9,554 bases of DNA from Actinomycetes bacterium (GTDB lineage Bacteria > Actinomycetota > Actinomycetes > Actinomycetales > Dermabacteraceae). Numbering within the stretch: position 1 is the first letter of the stretch; each line of letters starts with the position of its first letter. The notes under the pieces were generated by a model. It ran no database searches. It saw only the letters and a list, made by a program, of their open reading frames with translations, and was not told the DNA's origin. The DNA lies in the NCBI GenBank assembly GCA_023389045.1, contig JAEWEZ010000153.1, positions 1 through 9,554 on the forward strand, given 5' to 3'. The translations under genes and the position numbers were made by a program. Positions 1-5,570 of this stretch are shown one piece after another.

Positions 1-2
1 CC

Positions 3-83
3 GCCTTGCGGTCCGCCGGCGCAGATCCGAAAGAGCTGCGTGCGGCCGACGCTCCCTTCCCACCCCGCCCCGGCAGGGACTAA
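3..83 (+). CDS. Possible C-terminal end of a rightward gene (partial, 5' end outside window)
   Basis: Frame 3 is open from the left edge to a TAA at 81-83 and would encode about 26 residues, including the run ADPKELRAADAP. Most of its codons end in G or C, as in the real genes of this window. It stops 23 bases before a hairpin that also closes the opposite RNase D unit, a layout typical of convergent gene ends. In mycobacteria the gene converging on RNase D is dxs1, recalled from memory, but this short tail carries no motif that would identify it. The other two forward frames are also open here, so the call rests on codon use and context only. Confidence 0.35.
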   Translation, partial: ALRSAGADPKELRAADAPFPPRPGRD

Positions 84-106
84 AAGCGAGAAGGCGCCTC
101 CTGGTG

Positions 107-131
107 GGCCGGTCCGACTGTCGGGCCGGCC
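107..131 (-). terminator. Hairpin at the end of the DUF3000-RNase D unit, possibly bidirectional
   Basis: Two 12-base arms (107-118 and 120-131) are reverse complements except for one position, giving a very stable GC-rich stem around a tiny loop. The structure begins at the base next to the RNase D stop codon (TAA, 132-134 on the minus strand). On the minus strand the nearest T-run (CTTTT) lies about 20 bases further on, so it is not a textbook U-tract terminator. U-poor hairpins of this kind are common at actinobacterial gene ends. Because the stem is symmetric it could also stop transcription from the left. Confidence 0.5.
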
Positions 132-1403
132 TTACTGCTGCGCGCCAGCCTGCTCCTGCAGCGCCCGCTGGATGACAGCGGCCGTCTGCTCCACCTGCCA
201 GGACCGGGCACCGAGGGCCGCCAACTGTTCAGCGATCTGCTGCTCCGTCGGCCCCTGCACCTCCTGCTGATCCCAGGCCCACTGCCGCAGCAGGGAGGGC
301 TGCAACAGGTTCTCGGTCGGCATCTCGAGGTCCTCAGCCCGCTGCCCCACGGCTTCCCGCACCGCCTGGTAACGGGCCGACAGCTCCGGGAACTTCTTCG
401 CCCACTGCTTATGCGAGGGCATCGCGCCACTGGGTTCACGCTCTGGCAGATGCGAGGGCGGCAGGGTCAGGCCTGAACGGGCTGCCTTCCACCACTGGTC
501 TTTGTGATGCGTGGTGCGCGGCAGCGCTGCCAGGAAATCGTCTTTGCCCTGCGGTGCTGCTTTGGCGGCACTGACCAGGTCGCGGTCGCGGAGCACCCGG
601 TGCGGGGAGAGGTCTTCCTCGCGGGCGATCGCGTCGCGTCGTTCCCACATGGCACGCGCGGCCGCCATCTGCCGCGGGGAACGCAAAACACCCACCGAAT
701 GCAACCCCCGCCAGGAGGAAGAACGAGCCGGTGCGGGTTCTGCAGTGCGCGCGTACTCGAACTCTTCACGGGCATAAGAGGTTTTTCCGCTGCTCTCCAG
801 GCGCGCGGCAAGCACATCGCGCACCTCAACCAGCACCTCAACGTCGAGCGCCGCATAGACCAGCCAGGATTCCGGAAGGGGCCGGGAGGACCAGTCCGCT
901 GCCGAATGCTCCTTCGCGAGGCTCAAACCGAGGGTGTCTTCCACAACGGCACCGAGCCCCACACGCTCCATCCCGAGCAGACGGGCCGCGAGCTCCGTAT
1001 CAAACAGAGCATCGGGGGCAAGCCCCAGTTCAGCCAGGCACGGCAAATCCTGGCCGGCTGCATGCAGCACCCATTCCCGGCCACGCAGCACCTTGGCAAG
1101 TTGCGGGGGCAGTGTGAACGCCACCGGATCTACGAGGGCTGTTCCCGCCGTGTCGGTACGCAGCTGCAGCAGGTAGGCACGCGAGGAGTAGCGGAAGCTT
1201 GAGGCGCGTTCCGCATCCACCGCCACCGGTTCCTCGGGGTTGCTTGCCGCGGCTTCACACCAGGCCAGCAGCGGCTGAATCCGGTCGATCACCGGGGGGA
1301 GCCCATCGCGGGGTTCGCGCAGACGTGAGGGGGCGGGGGGAGCCGGCGGTTTCTCGGCGCGCTCCTTTTCACGGCGCGCATTGCGCTGCCGAGTGCGGGT
1401 CAC
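132..1403 (-). CDS. rnd: Ribonuclease D (DEDDy 3'-5' exoribonuclease with HRDC domain)
   Basis: A 423-residue 3'-5' exoribonuclease of the RNase D family, which trims the 3' ends of tRNA precursors and other structured RNAs in the cytoplasm using two metal ions. The DEDDy set is visible: D63 and E65 in VDAERA (Exo I), D119 in HAAGQDLPCL (Exo II), and Y183 with D187 in YAALD (Exo III). An HRDC-type nucleic-acid-binding helical domain follows at about 238-318. The C-terminal 100 residues are helical and charged, as in actinobacterial members. The first 30 residues are basic and proline-rich, probably disordered. The start is GTG at 1401-1403, overlapping the DUF3000 stop as GTGA, so translation is probably coupled to that gene. 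There is no separate promoter in the junction. Confidence 0.93.
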   Translation of the reverse strand: MTRTRQRNARREKERAEKPPAPPAPSRLREPRDGLPPVIDRIQPLLAWCEAAASNPEEPVAVDAERASSFRYSSRAYLLQLRTDTAGTALVDPVAFTLPPQLAKVLRGREWVLHAAGQDLPCLAELGLAPDALFDTELAARLLGMERVGLGAVVEDTLGLSLAKEHSAADWSSRPLPESWLVYAALDVEVLVEVRDVLAARLESSGKTSYAREEFEYARTAEPAPARSSSWRGLHSVGVLRSPRQMAAARAMWERRDAIAREEDLSPHRVLRDRDLVSAAKAAPQGKDDFLAALPRTTHHKDQWWKAARSGLTLPPSHLPEREPSGAMPSHKQWAKKFPELSARYQAVREAVGQRAEDLEMPTENLLQPSLLRQWAWDQQEVQGPTEQQIAEQLAALGARSWQVEQTAAVIQRALQEQAGAQQ

Positions 1404-2008
1404 GGCATCTCCTCCGGTCCCAGCGGGGCACGGGCACGATGCGAGGGGGCAATGGGGGCCACCACGGCGGGGGTGGGCGGTACTCCACCGGCGGCAGCGA
1501 GCATGGCGGTCCAGGCTTGGAAGTGGGGGCCGAGGTGCTCACTGTCCACGGGGGTCCAGGAGACCCGCATTTCGACATCGACGGTGGTGGGGCGGGCGGC
1601 GAGCGCACCGTAGGACTGGGAGACGACGCGGGTGGCGGTGCAGCCGAGGCTACGGGCCTCCGCGTCATGCAGTTCAAGGGATTCGGTCACCCATGACCAG
1701 GCCACATCGCCGAGCATGGATTCGATCGCAAACTCGGGTTCGATCTGCGCCTGAATCAGCGCGACCATCCGCACGGTGCCTTCCCAGGATTCCTGGCCGG
1801 CGGGATCGTGCAGGATCACGAGACGGCCGCTGGCGAGTTCTTCCTCATGCACGATGATCTCGCCGGTAGCGGCCCAGGCTGCCGGAGCCATCCGGGACGG
1901 CGCCGGAATCTCCCGCCACTGCACCTCATGCCGCAGCGGGGTAGCCGTCATCGCTGCGATGGCAGCGGTGAAGGCCTCGTTGCCTGAGCGGAAGCGATGA
2001 ACGGACAC
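1400..2008 (-). CDS. DUF3000 family protein
   Basis: A 202-residue protein recognised as DUF3000, an actinobacterial family of unknown function usually found directly before RNase D (Rv2680-Rv2681 in M. tuberculosis, from memory). Family-like features are the opening stretch FTAAIAAM..PLRHEVQWREIPAPSRMAP, the acidic segment GEIIVHEEELASGRLVILHDP, and the middle block WEGTVRMVALIQAQIEPEFA followed by MLGDVAWSWVTE. It has no membrane segment, signal peptide or obvious catalytic motif. The reading frame is open upstream to 2554, but the upstream part shadows msrB in another frame and lacks family resemblance. GTG at 2006-2008 is therefore chosen; it lies 7 bases after a TACGCT hexamer and begins exactly where homology would start. 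The Pro- and Ala-rich tail (about 175-202) overlaps RNase D by four bases. Confidence 0.88.
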   Translation of the reverse strand: MSVHRFRSGNEAFTAAIAAMTATPLRHEVQWREIPAPSRMAPAAWAATGEIIVHEEELASGRLVILHDPAGQESWEGTVRMVALIQAQIEPEFAIESMLGDVAWSWVTESLELHDAEARSLGCTATRVVSQSYGALAARPTTVDVEMRVSWTPVDSEHLGPHFQAWTAMLAAAGGVPPTPAVVAPIAPSHRARAPLGPEEMP

Positions 2009-2015
2009 GCCGCTG

Positions 2016-2021
2016 AGCGTA
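2016..2021 (-). promoter_or_regulatory. -10 element for a leaderless DUF3000-rnd transcript
   Basis: TACGCT on the minus strand lies 7 bases before the GTG start of the DUF3000 gene. With normal -10 to start-site spacing, transcription would begin at or next to the start codon. No Shine-Dalgarno sequence precedes the GTG. No convincing -35 is seen 16-18 bases upstream. Confidence 0.5.
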
Positions 2022-2106
2022 GCGACGGGTAGGCACAGGATGGTGCAGGCGCGCCGAACATGTCCATGGACAGGATCGTTCCCCGGCCCTCGAGCGTGGA
2101 CCAGCA

Positions 2107-2133
2107 CCCTTGAGCTCAGGGGGGCGGCGCCCC
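2107..2133. promoter_or_regulatory. Two adjacent small inverted repeats after msrB
   Basis: The palindrome CCCTTGAG/CTCAGGGG (2107-2122, one G-U pair) is followed by and partly shares bases with GGGGC-GGC-GCCCC (2121-2133). They lie about 70-95 bases past the msrB stop on the minus strand and about 100 bases before the DUF3000 start. They could be a U-poor terminator of the msrB unit or an operator for DUF3000. The two stems cannot fully form together because they share bases. The function is inferred from position only. Confidence 0.3.
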
Positions 2134-2141
2134 GTCGGTAT

Positions 2142-2185
2142 CGCCGTGACCCCCACGCGCCGTGAGTCTCAGGCGCCGTGAGTCT
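2142..2185. repeat. Three short direct repeats at an exact 16-bp period
   Basis: CGCCGTGA starts at 2142, 2158 and 2174. The last two copies share a longer 13-base unit, GCGCCGTGAGTCT (2157-2169 and 2173-2185). The array lies just past the msrB stop codon (2202-2204, minus strand) and outside any supported gene. It could be a regulator site, an RNA structural element or a local duplication. Nothing else in the window shares it. Confidence 0.55.
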
Positions 2186-2201
2186 TAGATGCTTCAGACC
2201 G

Positions 2202-2639
2202 TCAGTCGCTCGGGGAATCAGCGCGGTGCCGCAGGCAGATGGAGTTGATGCAGTAGCGCGAATCGGTGGGCGTCGGGAAACCCTCGCCGTGGAAAACGTG
2301 CCCCAGATGCGATCCGCAGGCGGCGCAGCGCACCTCAAGGCGGCGCATCCCCAGGGAGGTGTCCTCAAGGATCTCCACCGCATCATCATCGGCCGGAGCG
2401 TAAAACGCGGGCCAGCCGCAGCCGGCCGCGAACTGCGTGCTCGCGGTGAACAGCTCAGCCCCGCAGGCACGGCACTCATAGGTGCCCGCAGGGCGCACCT
2501 GCTCGTACTCACCGCTGAAGGGCGCTTCCGTGCCGCCCTCTCGCAGCACCGCATACTCGGCGGGGCTCAAACGCTCCCGCCACTGCTGCGGGGTGATGGC
2601 CGCATGGAAACGGCCACCGTCGATGGGGCGGCTGCTCAT
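2202..2639 (-). CDS. msrB: Peptide-methionine (R)-S-oxide reductase MsrB
   Basis: A 145-residue zinc-type MsrB, which reduces methionine-R-sulfoxide in oxidised proteins back to methionine using thioredoxin. The two structural-zinc CxxC pairs are C56/C59 (ECRACG) and C105/C108 (RCAACG). The catalytic cysteine is C130 in RYCINS. C74 in GCGWPAF occupies the usual resolving-cysteine position. GHVFHGEGF (113-121) is the conserved active-site loop. Family proteins commonly read NSA after the catalytic Cys; this one reads NSIC, placing an extra cysteine (C135) nearby. ATG at 2637-2639 is chosen because it overlaps the upstream stop as TGATG, which implies termination-reinitiation. A GTG at 2655-2657 would add six residues and cannot be excluded. 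Neither start has a Shine-Dalgarno sequence. No signal peptide, so it acts in the cytoplasm. Confidence 0.93.
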   Translation of the reverse strand: MSSRPIDGGRFHAAITPQQWRERLSPAEYAVLREGGTEAPFSGEYEQVRPAGTYECRACGAELFTASTQFAAGCGWPAFYAPADDDAVEILEDTSLGMRRLEVRCAACGSHLGHVFHGEGFPTPTDSRYCINSICLRHRADSPSD

Positions 2640-3178
2640 CAGGAGGTGCCGATCCACTCACTGCCCGGGTACAGGTGCAGCACCGTCACATCCAGGTGGT
2701 CCTCGACGCGGTGCGCCCAGTCCTGAGCGAAGGTCTCCTCCAGCAGCTGCGGATCGGAGAAGACGACGACGGTCTGGCTGGTGCTGCCCTCATCTAAAAG
2801 GGCACGGATCGCGGGGATCGGGTCATCCTCGCTCACGCTGCCCTCGACGGTGCAGCCCGCGGATTCAAAGGCGTGCACGACGGAGGCGAGAACCGCATCG
2901 GCAGCTTCGCGTGCCTTTTCCTCGGTGCGCTCATGCCGCACCCGCTCCACGATGGCGTTCCACGCCCCCTCCAGATCAACCAGGCCGAGGCTGTCGATGA
3001 CCTCGGCGATCAGGGAACGCTCCGTATCCGCGGGCACAACGGCTCGCACCAGGGGAGCGGCGGGGCTGGAGTCATCCTCGGTGGCACAGGAGGGGCCAAG
3101 CCCCAGATAGTCCAGGGCACGCATGGCATCAGCGCTTCCCAGGGGCACCTCGGACAGAACAATGAAGGAACACTGCAT
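2639..3178 (-). CDS. Conserved-looking alpha/beta protein of unknown function, coupled to msrB
   Basis: A 179-residue acidic soluble protein that I cannot assign to a named family. The C-terminal half (about 83-175) has alternating helices and strands: an amphipathic helix (EKAREAADAVLASVVHAFES), a strand with SEDDPIPAIRALLDEG, the hydrophobic strand TVVVFSD, then a helix and a last strand DVTVLHLYPG. This resembles a Rossmann-like or universal-stress-protein-like fold, but no ATP-binding GxxGxxxxG loop is seen. The N-terminal half is more variable and rich in Ala, Ser and Asp. The start ATG at 3176-3178 lies 6 bases after TACGAT, which fits a leaderless message. Its TGA overlaps the msrB ATG by one base, so the two are co-translated, suggesting but not proving a role linked to oxidative damage or redox state. 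Gene identity is secure; function is not. Confidence 0.8.
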   Translation of the reverse strand: MQCSFIVLSEVPLGSADAMRALDYLGLGPSCATEDDSSPAAPLVRAVVPADTERSLIAEVIDSLGLVDLEGAWNAIVERVRHERTEEKAREAADAVLASVVHAFESAGCTVEGSVSEDDPIPAIRALLDEGSTSQTVVVFSDPQLLEETFAQDWAHRVEDHLDVTVLHLYPGSEWIGTS

Positions 3179-3184
3179 GGCGCG

Positions 3185-3190
3185 ATCGTA
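3185..3190 (-). promoter_or_regulatory. -10 element for a leaderless transcript of the msrB unit
   Basis: TACGAT on the minus strand ends exactly 6 bases before the ATG of the 179-residue protein. That spacing would put the transcription start on the A of ATG. There is no Shine-Dalgarno sequence. The 129-bp gap 3179-3307 is a divergent promoter region with the hydrolase on the other side. It also contains a weak 5-bp dyad, GGTGA at 3241-3245 and TCACC at 3254-3258. Confidence 0.5.
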
Positions 3191-3294
3191 CGCCCGTCGG
3201 ATGGGAGCCGCGGGGGGCTGCGGGAGTCTTCCGGCACAGAGGTGATGAGGACGTCACCGTCGATGCCATGGTGGGCGCTGTCGGGGCGCGGGCC

Positions 3295-3300
3295 TAGACT
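3295..3300 (+). promoter_or_regulatory. -10 element for a leaderless alpha/beta hydrolase transcript
   Basis: TAGACT ends 7 bases before the ATG at 3308. The same eight bases, CCTAGACT, recur at the matching place before zapE. No Shine-Dalgarno sequence or -35 consensus is visible. Confidence 0.55.
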
Positions 3301-3307
3301 GCCGCGC

Positions 3308-4675
3308 ATGGAGACTCCGCGCGTACTGCACCGTCTGCGCCGCCGCACCACCGCTGAACCAGCCCGCCGCTGTGTCCCGATGGGAACCCTCGGCATTGGG
3401 CTGGGAGGCGCCGGTGCCGCTTTCGTCCTGACCGGCGGGGCCATGACCCTCGGTGCGCGGATCATGGCGCGCCTGCCGCTGGTGCCTCAGGCCGATACTC
3501 GCTGGGCGCTTGATGTGCAGGTCCGCGCCGTCTACCCCGACCGCGTGCACCTCGACGCGACCCCGGAAACCAGCCGCCCCGGGGTGATCGCCATCCGTCA
3601 GGGTGGTGGCACGATCCACGCCCGTCTTGGCGCCGTCCTCGGCCGCCCCACCCGTCGTACCGTGGCACGCGAACTCCTGGCCATGGACACCGCCGAGCCC
3701 CTTACCGTTGGTCCCGCCCACAGCAATGGCTTCTACTGGGCGGGTAACCCGGTCACCGCGCACGGCCTGCCGCTGACGGAAGTAGAGATCGCGTCTCCCG
3801 TCGGCCCCATGCCCGCTTGGCTCGTTCCCGCAGATCCCAACCGTGCCCGCGACACTGCCGCCCGCGACACTGCCGCCCGCGACACTGCCACCAACGACAC
3901 CTGGGCGATCCTCGTGCACGGCCACGGCTCCGCTCGCGGCGAAGGGCTGCGGATCATTCCGCTCCTGCACCACCTGGGGCTCACCAGCCTCACCATCACC
4001 TACCGCAATGACACCGGCGCCCCCGCCTCCGCCGATTCCATGCATCACCTGGGCTCGGCCGAATGGGAAGACGCCGAGGCGGCGATTGACTATGCGCTCG
4101 CCGCGGGCGCTCGCCGCGTGGTGCTGCTGGGCTGGTCGATGGGTGGCGGGATTGTGCTGCGCACCGCCGTGAAAAGCGCGCACCGCGAGAAGATCGCCGC
4201 ACTCGTGCTGGACTCCCCAGCCGTGGACTGGACCGACATCCTGGTGCATCACGCCAAAGCGCTCGGAGCCCCAGCCCCGATGCGCCGCCTCGCCTTGTGG
4301 ATGATGACCTCCCCGCTCGGTGCCCGCACCGTGCGGCTGCGCGAGCCCCTCGCCCTGCATGAGATGCGCGCCGAGCACTACGCGGTGCACCTCAGCACCC
4401 CGACGCTGCTGCTGCATGCGATGGACGACGAAACCGTTCCGGTGGCTCCCAGTCGGCGGCTCGCACGCCTCGCCCCGCACACGGTGCGGTTCGTGGGCAT
4501 CGACGGAGCCTCGCATACCCGCGAATGGAACCGCGATGCGGCCCGCACGGAACGTCTTGTGGCGGAGCATCTGGTGCAGCATCTCGGGTTGACCGTCGAT
4601 GTGGATGCGCTGTCCCTGCCGGTGCGGGACCCGGCGGCGCCCCCGCTTCCCGGGGCTACCGGAATGAGGCTCTAA
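3308..4675 (+). CDS. Membrane-anchored alpha/beta hydrolase (serine hydrolase fold)
   Basis: A 455-residue protein with one hydrophobic Gly/Ala-rich segment near the N-terminus (about 25-53) after a strongly basic leader, so probably a membrane anchor or uncleaved signal. A region of about 130 residues of unknown fold follows. The alpha/beta hydrolase core begins near 197: HGHG (204-207) as the oxyanion strand, nucleophile S277 in GWSMGG, and likely acid and base D373 or D374 (HAMDDETVP) and H403 (ASHTREW). The substrate is unknown; esterase, lipase or peptidase activity are all possible. Residues about 180-195 are a pentapeptide repeat (ARDTA) from a 15-bp DNA repeat, linking the two halves. 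The frame is open upstream to 2873, but that part is antisense to the msrB-unit gene, and the leaderless ATG at 3308 fits both the promoter and the membrane segment. In M. tuberculosis the matching interval, as I recall, also has an alpha/beta hydrolase (Rv2672), but orthology is not shown. Confidence 0.87.
   Translation: METPRVLHRLRRRTTAEPARRCVPMGTLGIGLGGAGAAFVLTGGAMTLGARIMARLPLVPQADTRWALDVQVRAVYPDRVHLDATPETSRPGVIAIRQGGGTIHARLGAVLGRPTRRTVARELLAMDTAEPLTVGPAHSNGFYWAGNPVTAHGLPLTEVEIASPVGPMPAWLVPADPNRARDTAARDTAARDTATNDTWAILVHGHGSARGEGLRIIPLLHHLGLTSLTITYRNDTGAPASADSMHHLGSAEWEDAEAAIDYALAAGARRVVLLGWSMGGGIVLRTAVKSAHREKIAALVLDSPAVDWTDILVHHAKALGAPAPMRRLALWMMTSPLGARTVRLREPLALHEMRAEHYAVHLSTPTLLLHAMDDETVPVAPSRRLARLAPHTVRFVGIDGASHTREWNRDAARTERLVAEHLVQHLGLTVDVDALSLPVRDPAAPPLPGATGMRL
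3845..3904 (+). repeat. In-frame 15-bp tandem repeat inside the hydrolase gene
   Basis: The unit GCCCGCGACACTGCC occurs three times without mismatch (3845-3859, 3860-3874, 3875-3889). A fourth, decayed copy at 3890-3904 keeps the ACGACACC core. Because 15 is a multiple of three, copy changes add or remove ARDTA pentapeptides without a frameshift. The array sits just before the first core strand of the hydrolase domain (TWAILVHGHG). Confidence 0.95.
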
Positions 4676-4701
4676 GCCCGCTCGGTGGTGCTGACCAGCC
4701 G

Positions 4702-4716
4702 ACGGGGGCATCCCGT
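4702..4716. terminator. Weak hairpin between convergent hydrolase and RibD-like genes
   Basis: The 91-bp gap 4676-4766 separates two convergent stop codons. It holds a 5-bp stem, ACGGG-GGCAT-CCCGT. This may sit inside a larger fold with an outer stem GCCCGC (4676-4681) and GCGGGC (4722-4727). No T-run follows on the plus strand. Position supports a shared termination region, but the structure itself is modest. Confidence 0.3.
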
Positions 4717-4766
4717 GTTCGGCGGGCAGTAGATCCGCAAGCGGGGTGAGTTTTCCCGGGGGTCAC

Positions 4767-5534
4767 TTACCGGGCGCGACGGTAGCGGCTGAGCGTCGCA
4801 TCGGGGCCGACGATCAGCGAGACCAGCTCCCAGTCCTGCTCCAGTGCCGGGCCGTGCATTACCCGCGGTGACGGCCCGCCAACCGTGCGATGCGATACCG
4901 AAAAGCACAGCTCATCTAGCAGGTCCTCGGCGGCAAGACGCGCGAGCGCACTCGGCCCGCCCTCAGCCTGGATGCCGCGCAGGCCCCGCTCTTCCAGCGC
5001 GCGAATCCCGGCAGCGGCATCGGCTGCAGGAAGCACCTGCGCGGCCGGGATCCCGCTCGCCGTGGACGCTTGTTCGCAGTGCTCCGGCGGGGTGAGCAGG
5101 AACGTCGGCCAGTCCGCCTGAATCGAGGAGGGAAGGTTCCCGCTGCTGCTCCAGATCGCGAGCACTGGGCGGGGCGCCCCGCTGGGCCGACGGGACGGTG
5201 CGCGCAGATCCGCCCGGCCGAGCGGACGCCGGTAGTCCTCACTGCGCACCGTTTCGGCACCCACCACCACCGCATCGGTCAGCGCCCGCAGCACCCCGAA
5301 CAGGAAAGCATCATCGTCATTGCGTAGCGAACCGCTCGTGCCATCGGCCCCGGCGATCGCCCCGTCAATCGTCGTATTCATCATGGCGCGCACCGTGGTG
5401 CGATCCGAGGGCAGCGCATACATCTGCGCAAGCTCGGCGGCACCGGCGGCGTCACGCTGGATCGGCCGCGGTGTGGACAGCGCGCGACCGTCCTGCCACA
5501 GGACCATCAGGGGAGCAGCGGACGATGCAGACAT
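4767..5534 (-). CDS. RibD C-terminal-domain reductase (pyrimidine reductase family, Rv2671-like)
   Basis: A 255-residue NADPH-dependent reductase of the dihydrofolate-reductase-like RibD_C fold, without the deaminase domain of full RibD. Diagnostic pieces are VRAMMNTTIDGAIAG (48-62, substrate strand and loop), DAVVVGAETVRSEDY (87-101, the GAxTVRxxxY cofactor motif) and EGGPSALARL (191-200, C-terminal cofactor glycine motif). The classic family substrate is 5-amino-6-ribosylamino-uracil phosphate in riboflavin synthesis. The mycobacterial homologue Rv2671 is known to act also as a dihydrofolate reductase analogue linked to para-aminosalicylate resistance. Which reaction this protein performs cannot be read from the sequence, and no other riboflavin gene is nearby. 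ATG at 5532-5534 lies 6 bases after TACCCT. The gene follows the AAA ATPase by 32 bases on the same strand, so it may have both read-through and its own leaderless transcript. Confidence 0.87.
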   Translation of the reverse strand: MSASSAAPLMVLWQDGRALSTPRPIQRDAAGAAELAQMYALPSDRTTVRAMMNTTIDGAIAGADGTSGSLRNDDDAFLFGVLRALTDAVVVGAETVRSEDYRRPLGRADLRAPSRRPSGAPRPVLAIWSSSGNLPSSIQADWPTFLLTPPEHCEQASTASGIPAAQVLPAADAAAGIRALEERGLRGIQAEGGPSALARLAAEDLLDELCFSVSHRTVGGPSPRVMHGPALEQDWELVSLIVGPDATLSRYRRAR

Positions 5535-5540
5535 ACCACC

Positions 5541-5570
5541 AGGGTAGGGGCCGACGGGGCAGAGCGTCAG
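5541..5570 (-). promoter_or_regulatory. Promoter for a leaderless RibD-like transcript (-35 and -10)
   Basis: On the minus strand CTGACG (5565-5570) resembles a -35 box. It is followed after 18 bases by TACCCT (5541-5546), which ends exactly 6 bases before the ATG. The -35 overlaps the stop codon of the upstream AAA ATPase gene (5567-5569). This is the only leaderless start in the window with a recognisable -35. Confidence 0.5.

Noticed and set aside
504..1202. Plus-strand 232-codon open frame opposite RNase D
   Set aside because: Shadow frame of the RNase D gene, whose DEDDy residues are all present on the minus strand.
2009..2554. Upstream extension of the DUF3000 frame (384-codon version)
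   Set aside because: The extension lies in another frame of msrB on the same strand and shows no protein-like features. DUF3000 similarity starts at the GTG at 2008.
2873..3307. Upstream extension of the hydrolase frame (600-codon version)
   Set aside because: The extension runs antisense through the 179-residue gene and the divergent promoter region. The ATG at 3308 has a -10 hexamer 7 bases upstream and is followed by a sensible basic leader and membrane segment.
3254..4711. Minus-strand open frame of 485 codons opposite the hydrolase gene
   Set aside because: It is a GC-rich shadow frame: low-complexity His/Gly/Arg-rich translation, no family motif, and it lies opposite a gene with a clear catalytic serine motif and promoter.
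4755..4774. Stem CCCGG/CCGGG around the RibD-like stop codon as a terminator
   Set aside because: On the minus strand it is followed by an A-run, not a T-run, and on the plus strand the T-run precedes it, so the polarity is wrong.
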